9,917 bases of DNA from Methanosarcinaceae archaeon UBA470 (GCA_002508425.1 DAKU01000059.1:16109-26025), one strand, 5' to 3'. Numbered from the stretch's first letter, positions 1-6,487 are shown. The notes: a model not told the origin generated them from the letters alone. Made by a program: numbers and translations.

Positions 1-24
1 CTGAATATAAGGTATATATTAGAG
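1..24 (-). promoter_or_regulatory. Possible promoter for the gene beyond the left edge
   Basis: Read on the minus strand, this AT-rich stretch holds two TATA-like elements, AATATATA (13-20) and CTTATATT (about 3-9), just after the oligo-T tract that follows tRNA-Leu. In many archaea the next genes after rpoD are rpl18e, rpl13 and rps9, so this could be their promoter. The start site and the gene itself lie outside the window, so the call is tentative. Confidence 0.3.
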
Positions 25-30
25 TTAGTG

Positions 31-50
31 AAAAAAGCCAAAAATAAATT
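31..50 (-). terminator. Oligo-T terminator after tRNA-Leu
   Basis: On the minus strand, 28-47 bases past the 3' end of tRNA-Leu, there are two T-runs (complement of 40-44 and of 31-36) in a T-rich context without a strong hairpin. Archaeal RNA polymerase terminates at such oligo-T tracts. Its place between the tRNA and the next candidate promoter fits a terminator. Confidence 0.5.
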
Positions 51-77
51 TGACAACCTCAATAATTGTGTTAAAGA

Positions 78-162
78 TGCGGGGGATGGGATTCGAACCC
101 ACGAATTCCTACGAAACTAGGCCCTCAACCTAGCGCCTTTGACCTGGCTGGGCAACCCCCGC
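78..162 (-). tRNA. tRNA-Leu (anticodon GAG)
   Basis: This 85-nt class II tRNA lies on the minus strand. The 7-bp acceptor stem is GCGGGGG (156-162) paired with CCCCCGC (79-85), with discriminator base A (complement of 78). The anticodon stem CTAGG/CCTAG encloses the loop TTGAGGG, giving anticodon GAG (complement of 124-126), which reads CUC/CUU leucine codons. A long variable arm and the TTCGAAT T-loop complete the fold. A discriminator A and a long variable arm are leucine identity features. CCA is not encoded (the next bases are TCT) and must be added by CCA transferase. No intron is seen. Confidence 0.95.
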
Positions 163-178
163 GCATGGGGAAAGAACA

Positions 179-204
179 ATATAGGAGAGAGCAACCTCCT
201 ATAT
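179..204. repeat. Perfect 9-bp inverted repeat between rpoD and tRNA-Leu
   Basis: ATATAGGAG (179-187) is the exact reverse complement of CTCCTATAT (196-204), with an 8-base spacer. The right arm overlaps the putative TATA box of tRNA-Leu. It could be an operator-like site or a hairpin marking the 3' end of the rpoD mRNA. Function is inferred from position only. Confidence 0.55.
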
Positions 205-207
205 AAA
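200..207 (-). promoter_or_regulatory. Putative TATA box for tRNA-Leu
   Basis: The minus strand reads TTTATATA here, a near-ideal archaeal TATA box. Its centre is about 41 bases upstream of the mature tRNA 5' end, which would place the start site near 177 and leave a leader of about 15 bases for RNase P to remove. It sits directly after the rpoD stop codon, so tRNA-Leu may be transcribed independently of the ribosomal operon. Confidence 0.5.
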
Positions 208-216
208 TCTGTTGGT

Positions 217-1011
217 TTAGAGTGCCGACAAGATCACAGCCAAATTTGTGGCTTTGTCTTTTATAATATTAGCGGCGTTTATGATTAATTCTTTCATGAT
301 ATAAGAGCCATCTGATTCCATTGTAAAGATGAAAGAATGTTCATCAGTTTTGATATCTATGGCATCAATATCACAAATTCCTTCACACAATCTGCAAAGA
401 GTACATTTAAGCATATCTTCCTGAGACACCTCAGCGCTATTTGTACCCATTTTTATGATATCCACGGGACACTCGCTTATGCATGCACCACACTGATCAC
501 AGCCATTGAACTCAATCTTTGGCATGTTCTTGTAGCCGCATGCCACTCCTGCCTGCCACCTGGAATGCTTGCTACCATACCCCATTTGAGCTATAGCTTC
601 AAGCACAATTTTCTGCCCTTCTCGCAGATCAGCAATGGGAATGTTTGGATCAGCTGCTTGTACCTTATCATCAGAAGACACAAGATCCCTAGAATACACT
701 ATTCTGGGGCCTTCTGCACTGAGTGTAAGAGAAACCTGACATGCCGGACAGAAGTCACCGCAATTACATTCATCTTTAGGAACAAAATCCTCCAGATTAG
801 AAGTAAGTGGGATTAGTGCCAGGCGTAAGCCAAGCTGCTCATCATACAAAACTGAGGTATTGTTGTAGATATTTACCTCAGTAATAGCGATCGTAGGAAC
901 ATCCGCTAGAGCAGCCCTGCGAATACCGTTCGCAAACGCAGCAGTGGTGTTTGACAATACAAACTTTGCAGACCTATCGGAGAGCTCCAGTATGTCTACT
1001 TCCATCGTCAT
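217..1011 (-). CDS. rpoD: DNA-directed RNA polymerase subunit D (RpoD/Rpo3), with 4Fe-4S domain
   Basis: This is the archaeal counterpart of Rpb3/alpha, which dimerises with subunit L to seed polymerase assembly. With the start chosen here it has 264 residues. The N-terminal part (MTMEVDILEL) begins the alpha-like dimerisation fold. A CxCx3CxxC motif at 82, 84, 88 and 91 matches the spacing of the Rpb3 zinc loop. A ferredoxin-like insert holds two CxxCxxCxxxC motifs (171/174/177/181 and 203/206/209/213), the two-cluster form known from Methanosarcina RpoD. The fold resumes through the C-terminus. An in-frame Met lies at 1077, but that extension overlaps rps11 and is not family-like. AAGGA 9 bases upstream supports the start at 1011. 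It lies 28 bases after rps11, so it is co-transcribed with the S13-S4-S11 genes. Confidence 0.96.
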   Translation of the reverse strand: MTMEVDILELSDRSAKFVLSNTTAAFANGIRRAALADVPTIAITEVNIYNNTSVLYDEQLGLRLALIPLTSNLEDFVPKDECNCGDFCPACQVSLTLSAEGPRIVYSRDLVSSDDKVQAADPNIPIADLREGQKIVLEAIAQMGYGSKHSRWQAGVACGYKNMPKIEFNGCDQCGACISECPVDIIKMGTNSAEVSQEDMLKCTLCRLCEGICDIDAIDIKTDEHSFIFTMESDGSYIMKELIINAANIIKDKATNLAVILSAL

Positions 1012-1039
1012 ATGCTTATTTCCTTCATGAACAGAGGGA

Positions 1040-1420
1040 TTATACACGCCTTCCGCCTTTTGGACGAGTACCATCATGTGGTACAGGCGTTACATCCTCG
1101 ATCCTTCCAATTTTAATACCTGCTCTCGCAAAAGCCCTAATTGCAGCCTGAGCACCAGGACCTGGACTCCTCTGCTTATTGCCTCCGGGAGCGCGCACCT
1201 TTATGTGTACACCTTCAATGTTCTTATCTTTGAGTATATCAGCTAGCTGGCTTGCCATTTGCATTGCAGTGTAAGGAGAACTTTCATCGCGTGCTGCCTT
1301 TACAACCATTCCACCTGAAGATTTTGCAATCGTTTCGGCACCAGTCATATCAGTAATAGTGATGATAGTATTGTTAAATGAGCTCTTGATGTGAGCAACA
1401 CCCCATGTTCCATTTGCCAT
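1040..1420 (-). CDS. rps11: 30S ribosomal protein S11 (uS11)
   Basis: This small-subunit platform protein contacts 16S rRNA near the mRNA exit. It has 126 residues, beginning MANGTWGVAHIKSSFNNT. Typical uS11 features are GxxKSSGGMVVKAARDE in the N-terminal half, RAPGGNKQRSPGPGAQAAIRA in the middle, and the basic end VTPVPHDGTRPKGGRRV. An upstream in-frame ATG at 1426 would add two residues. The Shine-Dalgarno GGAGG (1428-1432) is only 1 base from that ATG but 7 bases from the ATG at 1420, and homologous proteins begin MANG, so 1420 is chosen. The site directly follows the rps4 stop, implying coupled translation. Confidence 0.97.
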   Translation of the reverse strand: MANGTWGVAHIKSSFNNTIITITDMTGAETIAKSSGGMVVKAARDESSPYTAMQMASQLADILKDKNIEGVHIKVRAPGGNKQRSPGPGAQAAIRAFARAGIKIGRIEDVTPVPHDGTRPKGGRRV

Positions 1421-1427
1421 ATTCATA

Positions 1428-1432
1428 CCTCC
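1428..1432 (-). promoter_or_regulatory. Shine-Dalgarno site deciding the rps11 start
   Basis: Minus-strand GGAGG lies immediately after the rps4 stop codon. It is 7 bases from the ATG at 1420 and 1 base from the ATG at 1426, so it favours the downstream start of rps11. Confidence 0.75.
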
Positions 1433-1993
1433 TTAATCATGCCCAGCTATGGATTTAGCTACCTGGGCAGGCCTTTCCGGATGAGATTCCTCAAGCAATG
1501 GAGAAGTTCCATAATAATCGATTAGCATTTCCTGTTCCTTGGTGACCATCATTCCAGGTACTGTAACCTTCTGACCATTGATGGCAATATGACCATGAGT
1601 AATGAACTGTCTTGCCTGCTTAGGAGTACGGGCAAGTCCAAGCCTGTGGACTTGGGTTTGCAACCTGCGCTCAAGAAGGGCACTGGCCTTCAATCCAAGA
1701 ATATCATCAATATTTGAATCGACTTTCAATATTGAATAACTGGTAAGTCTTTCAAGGATCTGCTCAGCCTCAAGTTTAAGGTGGCCAGTCATGTGTTCAG
1801 TTTCTGCGGACTCTGCCAAGAGTCTGCGGGCATCTGCCCTGAATCGCCTGAGGACACTCTGTGACTTCCACAGCTCCCTTTTGTTACGCAGACCATAAGT
1901 CTTAATAAGCTCTACCTCTTCAGCCATCCTGGCAGCCTGCCACGGATGCTTAGGCGTATCATAACTCTTTCTCTTCTTTCCTGGATATCCCAT
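1433..1993 (-). CDS. rps4: 30S ribosomal protein S4 (uS4)
   Basis: This primary 16S rRNA-binding protein helps form the mRNA entry tunnel. It has 186 residues and the archaeal/eukaryotic form: it begins MGYPGKKRKSYDTPKHPW and lacks the bacterial zinc N-terminus. The N-terminal half is a helical basic region. The S4 RNA-binding domain spans about 107-165, with LxxRLQTQVHRLGLARTPKQ and the ARQFITHGHIAINGQKV turn. The end is rich in proline and charge (HPERPAQVAKSIAGHD). The ATG at 1993 is preceded by GGTGA at a short spacing. The gene starts 12 bases after the rps13 stop, so the two are co-transcribed. Confidence 0.97.
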   Translation of the reverse strand: MGYPGKKRKSYDTPKHPWQAARMAEEVELIKTYGLRNKRELWKSQSVLRRFRADARRLLAESAETEHMTGHLKLEAEQILERLTSYSILKVDSNIDDILGLKASALLERRLQTQVHRLGLARTPKQARQFITHGHIAINGQKVTVPGMMVTKEQEMLIDYYGTSPLLEESHPERPAQVAKSIAGHD

Positions 1994-2005
1994 AAAATCA
2001 CCCTA

Positions 2006-2452
2006 TCATTTCTTCTTGCTTACACCAATGGTGCTGCCACGTCTACCAGTGGATTTTGTCCTCTGACCCCTTACCTTAAGACCACGCTCGTGCCTTATAC
2101 CACGGTAGCACCTGATCTTTTTAAGAGTGTTCAGATCTTCCCTCAATGTAAGCAGGATATCCTGTCCAAGAAGGTGCTTGTCCTCCCCGGTCAAAAGATC
2201 TTTCTGTCTGTTTAGCATCCATGTAGGCATGGACTGCTCAAAACCACTGATAGCCTGATCAAGCTTTGCAACATCCTCATCAGGGAGATAGCCAATTACT
2301 GCCAATGGGTCTATACCAGTGCTTTCCACAAGAATCTTTGAGGTTCTTCTTCCAATACCAGGAATACCAGTTAATGCATACTCAACAGGCATTTCACCTT
2401 TGAGGTCAGTATTCATGATACGGACTAGATGTCTTATTTCTTCATCTGCCAT
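2006..2452 (-). CDS. rps13: 30S ribosomal protein S13 (uS13)
   Basis: This small-subunit head protein touches the P-site tRNA and the bridge to the large subunit. It has 148 residues, as expected for archaeal S13. The N-terminal helix-two-turn-helix part carries the ALTGIPGIGRRTSKIL motif (26-41). The signature RGIRHERGLKVRGQRTKSTGR spans 117-137, and the tail is strongly basic (GVSKKK). The ATG at 2452 has a strong GGAGG 9 bases upstream (2462-2466). It is the first gene of the S13-S4-S11-RpoD operon on this strand, with a structured leader upstream. In many archaea this operon follows cbf5 directly; here it is separated by two plus-strand genes. Confidence 0.97.
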   Translation of the reverse strand: MADEEIRHLVRIMNTDLKGEMPVEYALTGIPGIGRRTSKILVESTGIDPLAVIGYLPDEDVAKLDQAISGFEQSMPTWMLNRQKDLLTGEDKHLLGQDILLTLREDLNTLKKIRCYRGIRHERGLKVRGQRTKSTGRRGSTIGVSKKK

Positions 2453-2460
2453 AATTTATG

Positions 2461-2526
2461 TCCTCCTTAGGGATACGTTGTATCCTGTAGCCTCGACACA
2501 TTTGTCGACACTCCCCTTGAAGGGGA
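2461..2526 (-). promoter_or_regulatory. Structured 5' leader of the rps13 operon (three small hairpins plus SD)
   Basis: Read on the minus strand, three perfect inverted repeats follow one another. TCCCC-TTCAA-GGGGA spans 2526-2512, TCGACA-AATG-TGTCGA spans 2508-2493, and GGATAC-AAC-GTATCC spans 2485-2471. The Shine-Dalgarno AAGGAGG comes next, only 2 bases after the third stem. The first repeat coincides with the start site predicted from the TATA box at 2547-2554, so it could instead be a DNA operator. Ribosomal operons are often autoregulated through leader structure; that this one is regulated is inference. Confidence 0.5.
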
Positions 2527-2546
2527 TGGACTGCATATCCTAACGG

Positions 2547-2554
2547 AATATAAA
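2547..2554 (-). promoter_or_regulatory. Putative TATA box of the rps13 operon
   Basis: The minus strand reads TTTATATT. A start site about 26 bases downstream would fall near 2524, giving a leader of about 70 bases before rps13. A second candidate, ATTATATATC (about 2580-2589), would start near 2558 and give a leader of about 105 bases. Which one is used cannot be told from sequence. Confidence 0.5.
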
Positions 2555-2675
2555 CTGATGCCGCTCATAATATCGTGTTGATATATAATCCTATTGCTGC
2601 TTGAAGTCGATAGAGATTATGGAAAAAAGAGAAAAGTAAAAAGTATTTTCTTTTTTTAAGAAGGATACATGAAGA

Positions 2676-2727
2676 TTTTATAATATGGCAATAAATAAAT
2701 ATTAATATATAATTAAACTATATAGTA
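2676..2727 (+). promoter_or_regulatory. AT-rich promoter region of the S-layer-like gene
   Basis: The divergent intergenic region 2453-2818 (366 bases) holds no convincing gene. Its right half is very AT-rich, with several TATA-like elements on the plus strand: TTTTATAATA (2677-2686), AATATATAA (2704-2712) and ACTATATAG (2718-2725). The last would start transcription near 2748 and leave an untranslated leader of about 70 bases. The exact box is uncertain. Confidence 0.4.
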
Positions 2728-2803
2728 TCACTGAGGATGAATGTCCATTCTGAGTAAAAACCGATAGAATAAATGATCAGCTCTTTACTTTGAATGGTTA
2801 TTT

Positions 2804-2808
2804 AGGAG
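2804..2808 (+). promoter_or_regulatory. Shine-Dalgarno site for the TTG start of the S-layer-like gene
   Basis: AGGAG lies 10 bases upstream of TTG 2819. An ATG at 2809 directly abuts it, but that frame stops after five codons (TGA at 2824-2826). In the S-layer frame, TAG (2816-2818) immediately precedes the TTG, and no ATG or GTG lies between it and the next upstream stop. TTG is therefore the only start that keeps the signal peptide. Confidence 0.6.
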
Positions 2809-2818
2809 ATGGTCATAG

Positions 2819-5449
2819 TTGCGTGAATTTAAGAAAGTTATCATAGGCGGAGCTTTATTCTGTCTTATAATACTATGTGGTATAAGCGATGCTGTTTCTA
2901 CAAATTCCACTGGGAATAGAATATGGGACGAAAATCTAAATTTAAGCTTTGAATATACATGGACACCTCAGAGTTTCTCTGGATTTTACTACGATTTTAA
3001 TACAGGAGAAGGATCTGAAAATCTTACAGTAAATCTCAGCAATAGCGAAGAGAGAACAATCAGTGCTGAAAATATGATCTACGAAACAAGACCTGTAAAT
3101 AGTGATTTTGAATATACTGAATGGGGAGAATATCAAGCAATTGGTTTTATGGCCGAAAGATATTTTGCAGGATATTCTAACACTGATTTCAGCGACAATA
3201 TTAGCCTTATGGCAAATGAAAAGCTTTCAAAAATATTGATTGATAACAATGAAAGAAAATCGCTTTACACTGGTTCCTCACTTATACTGGAAGAAGGCTA
3301 TGAGCTGGAAATAAGAGAAGTAGATAAAAATGGAAAAAAAGTGCTAATTGATCTTAGCAAGAATGGGGAACACATTAACACTGATTTTGTGGGATCAAAT
3401 AGCGATTATACCTATAAAAAGGACCTAGGTTTAAATGATGAAGTAGCCATCATTGCGGTACACCTGGATGACATCTTCAAAGGAACAGAGACAAATGCAA
3501 TATTCATAGATGGCGTATTCCAGATATCTGACGAGCTCTCAAGTATCAATTCAAGTGATACTTACGGAAAAATGGAAATCACCTCCATATCCCCTGAAAA
3601 GATAACAATGAGGAACCAGGAGAAGATAATACTTACAAAAGGAGATACTCTTGACATTATGGGAAAACTCAAATTGATAGTGGCTAATAACAATACACTT
3701 AGATTTGCACCCATGATAGAAATGTCCAAGCCCGGAAATTATGTCCTAAGGGGTTCAGTAGCAGAAGAAGAATTCAAGTGGACACCCATGAACTTTGAAG
3801 GTTTCTATTATAATATTGATGAAGGTATTGGCACAGAATCACTTACCGTTGAAGAGATCGATGATAGAACTATAGAGAAAAATAAACTTGAATATAAAAG
3901 CAAACCTGAAGAAGTAAGGTTTGAACATGACGAGTGGGGAGAATTCGAAGTTATAGGGTTCCTTGCAGACAAATATTTTGCAGGCTACCCCGAGAATAAG
4001 TTTTCAGATGGCGTAAGCCTTGTTTCAAATGGTGAGCTTGCAAAAGTGCTGATAGATAACGAAGAGAAAAAAAGAGTATATTCAGGATCTTCATTACTGT
4101 TGGAAGAAGGCTACGAATTAGAAGTAAAGGAAGTAGACACTGATGGAAGCAGCGTATTTCTTTCTCTTTACAAAAATGGTAGCATGGTAGATAGCGACAC
4201 AGTAGCTTCAAATGAAGATTACGTGTATATATCAAATATCGGTAGTATCGAAGACGTACCCCTGATAGTTGTACACTTACAGGATATTTTCAAAGGCACT
4301 GAAACTAATGCTGTTTTTGTTAAAGGAATATTCCAGGTTTCTCAGGAATACATAGCCATAGACATCAAGGAAAAATATGGAATAATGGAAGTGACTGATT
4401 TTTCTGCTGAGGGGATCACCATGAAAAACACAGATGAGATCTCTCTTTCAAGAGATAAATCAATAGATATCATGGGCAACATGCAGTTTCGTGTAGCGGA
4501 TTCCAATGACCTAAAATATTACCCATTCATAGAGAGAAATACAACCCCTCTTGAATCACTAGACATTAATATTCCTAAAACGATCATAGAAGGAGAAACT
4601 GTCAGCATAGAAGTTTCCTCACGGGGAGGAGCTGTAGGAAATGTTGTTGTTAGTATCAACCAAGAAGAATTAGGTATAACTTCAGAGGAAGGCATTATTA
4701 AATACGCTGCATCCAAAGATGGTAAGTTTAAGGTCATTGCATCTAAGGATGGATTTGTATCAGCATCAAAGGAAATAGAAGTTATTGCAAGAGATGATGA
4801 AACTCGAAAGATCAGCATAGAGATATCTGCTGAAAAAGTGTATGAAGAAGACAAAGTCACATTATCCACAGTGAAATCTTTAAGTGGCGAATCGGTACCT
4901 GGAGTCCAATTATTATATGATGGGAAAATCATTGGCAATACTTCTGATGAAGGAAAACTGGAATATAAAGTAAAAGATCCAGGAATTCACAAAATCAAAA
5001 CGGTTCCTGATGGATTCCTCCCTGCGGAATACAACCTAGAAGTCATTGTTCGTGAGCCTAAATTCGTATATTCCGGAATTAAAATCATGCCCATTGACCC
5101 TACTGAAGAAAAAAATATGAGCCTTTCAACAGAGATAACAAACATAGGTACTGCAGCAGGAGAAGAAAAAGTACAACTAAAGATCAATGGATCGGTGGTT
5201 GATACTCAAACAGTTGCCCTAGAAATCGGAGAAAGTGCCTCGTTGAACTTCACTTACATGTCTCCAGAAGAAGGTATTTATGAAGCTCATGTGGGAACTG
5301 AAAAGCTTGAGTTTGAAGTACAAAAGAAGAGCATACTTCCCTACATCGGAATTGGACTTGTCAGCATTTTGATAGCATTTGGAGTAGGATATTCAATGAT
5401 AAAAAAGAGAGAAAAAATGGAGAAGAGGGGCAAAAAGAAGGGACTTTAA
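2819..5449 (+). CDS. S-layer-like surface protein with two tandem DUF1608 domains and C-terminal anchor
   Basis: This secreted, membrane-anchored cell-surface protein has 876 residues and starts with TTG. The signal peptide is about 1-27 (basic MREFKK, then a hydrophobic stretch to GISDA). Two homologous S-layer domains follow, about 45-301 and 318-572. They share TWTPQSFSGFYYD / WTPMNFEGFYYN, EWGEYQAIGFMAERYFAGY / EWGEFEVIGFLADKYFAGY, and DIFKGTETNA. After these come three apparent beta-sandwich modules (about 580-657, 663-745, 750-835; the last CARDB-like), a transmembrane helix (838-861) and a basic cytoplasmic tail. Thirteen N-x-S/T sequons and an acidic composition fit an exposed glycoprotein. 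Known Methanosarcina S-layer proteins have the two domains, a tether and an anchor; here the tether region is much longer. Whether it is the main S-layer subunit or a minor paralogue cannot be told. Confidence 0.9.
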   Translation: MREFKKVIIGGALFCLIILCGISDAVSTNSTGNRIWDENLNLSFEYTWTPQSFSGFYYDFNTGEGSENLTVNLSNSEERTISAENMIYETRPVNSDFEYTEWGEYQAIGFMAERYFAGYSNTDFSDNISLMANEKLSKILIDNNERKSLYTGSSLILEEGYELEIREVDKNGKKVLIDLSKNGEHINTDFVGSNSDYTYKKDLGLNDEVAIIAVHLDDIFKGTETNAIFIDGVFQISDELSSINSSDTYGKMEITSISPEKITMRNQEKIILTKGDTLDIMGKLKLIVANNNTLRFAPMIEMSKPGNYVLRGSVAEEEFKWTPMNFEGFYYNIDEGIGTESLTVEEIDDRTIEKNKLEYKSKPEEVRFEHDEWGEFEVIGFLADKYFAGYPENKFSDGVSLVSNGELAKVLIDNEEKKRVYSGSSLLLEEGYELEVKEVDTDGSSVFLSLYKNGSMVDSDTVASNEDYVYISNIGSIEDVPLIVVHLQDIFKGTETNAVFVKGIFQVSQEYIAIDIKEKYGIMEVTDFSAEGITMKNTDEISLSRDKSIDIMGNMQFRVADSNDLKYYPFIERNTTPLESLDINIPKTIIEGETVSIEVSSRGGAVGNVVVSINQEELGITSEEGIIKYAASKDGKFKVIASKDGFVSASKEIEVIARDDETRKISIEISAEKVYEEDKVTLSTVKSLSGESVPGVQLLYDGKIIGNTSDEGKLEYKVKDPGIHKIKTVPDGFLPAEYNLEVIVREPKFVYSGIKIMPIDPTEEKNMSLSTEITNIGTAAGEEKVQLKINGSVVDTQTVALEIGESASLNFTYMSPEEGIYEAHVGTEKLEFEVQKKSILPYIGIGLVSILIAFGVGYSMIKKREKMEKRGKKKGL
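2951..4535 (+). repeat. Tandem duplicated S-layer domain coding units
   Basis: Two coding units of about 770 bases (about 2951-3721 and 3770-4534) encode homologous domains in the same order, including FAGY, LIDN and DIFKGTETNA blocks. The nucleotide copies have diverged, so this is an old intragenic duplication typical of the family rather than a recent repeat. Confidence 0.7.
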
Positions 5450-5472
5450 AAACCCTCTACTCATATTGACCA

Positions 5473-5488
5473 TTATCCTTTTTTATTT
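5473..5488 (+). terminator. Oligo-T terminator after the S-layer-like gene
   Basis: A six-T run (5479-5484) followed by ATTT lies about 30 bases past the stop codon, with no strong hairpin. This fits archaeal oligo-T termination and would separate this gene from the Nudix gene that follows. Confidence 0.45.
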
Positions 5489-5540
5489 AGCTATTTCTAT
5501 GACCAATAGATTAAATTGACAAAATAGATATTATCAGCAT

Positions 5541-6389
5541 ATGTGCCAAAGAATGCCTTTCTCTAATGATGAGCTTGATTTTACTTATCCATTACCTGCT
5601 AATTTGAAAGAGAGACCTTCTTGTTACATATACATCCATAACGGAAAAGTAGTAACAGGTCTTCTGAACTCAACTGGTTCTCCAACGATCCTCCATGAAA
5701 ATATTGAAAGCCCACAAGACAAAAAGACCATACAATATATAGGAGAACTTAATGAAAAACTATGCTATGCTATAGGGCTTGAGTCTCATGAAGAATTACA
5801 TGAAGAACTACAATTGGTCCTCTTAAGAGACCTTATAGGGAAAGTTGATGAGAGGATGCTGGCCCTTGCCGGAAGAGCAGTGCAACTTGTAGAGTTTGAG
5901 CTGACTAGTAAATATTGTGGGCGATGTGGCGGCCTTATGGAAGCCTTAGAGGATAGAGGAAAAAAGTGTTCAAAATGCGATTTTTTCACATATCCCCGTT
6001 TATCTCCAGCTATTATAGCCTTGGTGATGAAGGAAGATGAAGTACTTCTGGCCCGATCTTCTCATTTCAGACCAGACATGTACAGTATACTCGCAGGCTT
6101 CGTGGAACCTGGAGAAACTCTTGAGCACGCCGTGAGAAGAGAGATTATGGAAGAAGTAGGATTGAATGTCAAAAATATAAGATATTTTGCAAGCCAACCT
6201 TGGCCATTTCCCAATTCTCTTATGATAGGCTTCATTGCAGACTATGCAGACGGGGAAATTTGCGTTGACGGTAAAGAGATAATAGAGGCTGCATGGTTCA
6301 AGAGGGATAGACTACCTCTTATCCCTACAAAAACAAGCATATCCGGACATCTGATAGATTGGTTCATAAACATGCCAGAAAAGAAGTGA
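5541..6389 (+). CDS. nudC: NudC-type Nudix hydrolase (NAD(H) diphosphatase)
   Basis: Family members split NADH/NAD+ into NMN(H) and AMP, and some remove NAD caps from RNA. This protein has 282 residues, close to the usual 260-310. It has an N-terminal NudC-like domain, then a C4 zinc ribbon (Cys 126, 129, 143, 146). A complete Nudix box spans 186-208 (Gly186, Glu192, Arg200-Glu201, Glu204-Glu205, Gly207). The SQPWPFPNS motif at 218-226 distinguishes NADH diphosphatases from other Nudix enzymes. The ATG at 5541 is the first in frame, but no Shine-Dalgarno site is visible upstream. The message may be leaderless, or it may start at Met5 (5553). It lies 91 bases after the S-layer-like gene on the same strand. 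Substrate preference is inferred from the family. Confidence 0.92.
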   Translation: MCQRMPFSNDELDFTYPLPANLKERPSCYIYIHNGKVVTGLLNSTGSPTILHENIESPQDKKTIQYIGELNEKLCYAIGLESHEELHEELQLVLLRDLIGKVDERMLALAGRAVQLVEFELTSKYCGRCGGLMEALEDRGKKCSKCDFFTYPRLSPAIIALVMKEDEVLLARSSHFRPDMYSILAGFVEPGETLEHAVRREIMEEVGLNVKNIRYFASQPWPFPNSLMIGFIADYADGEICVDGKEIIEAAWFKRDRLPLIPTKTSISGHLIDWFINMPEKK

Positions 6390-6433
6390 TCAATGCTCAC
6401 GTTTAATGGTTAAATAACAGTTTACATTCAGTC

Positions 6434-6446
6434 TTTCAGTTTTTGA
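6434..6446 (+). terminator. Possible terminator of the Nudix gene
   Basis: A five-T run (6440-6444) lies about 50 bases after the Nudix stop, in the 104-base convergent gap before tRNA-Ser. It is weak on its own but correctly placed. Confidence 0.3.
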
Positions 6447-6468
6447 TGTGATTAAGAGATAATGACTT

Positions 6469-6487
6469 AAAAAAGAGATTTCAAAAA
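6469..6487 (-). terminator. Oligo-T terminator after tRNA-Ser
   Basis: On the minus strand, T5 (complement of 6483-6487) and T6 (complement of 6469-6474) begin 7 bases past the 3' end of tRNA-Ser. This suits the end of the secY-to-tRNA-Ser transcript and prevents read-through into the opposing Nudix gene. Confidence 0.55.

Noticed and set aside
337..816. Plus-strand open frame of 159 codons across rpoD
   Set aside because: It is antisense to the conserved Fe-S region of rpoD, shows no recognisable domain and has no ribosome binding site; it is a shadow frame.
1012..1077. N-terminal extension of rpoD starting at 1077
   Set aside because: It overlaps the end of rps11, has no family-like sequence, and the AAGGA site fits the ATG at 1011.
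2646..2657. Pyrimidine tract on the plus strand as a terminator
   Set aside because: No plus-strand gene precedes it within the window part upstream; it is more simply part of the AT-rich divergent promoter region.
2777..2818. Upstream extension of the S-layer gene through TAG read as pyrrolysine
   Set aside because: There is no ATG or GTG between this TAG and the next upstream in-frame TGA, so no start could use it.
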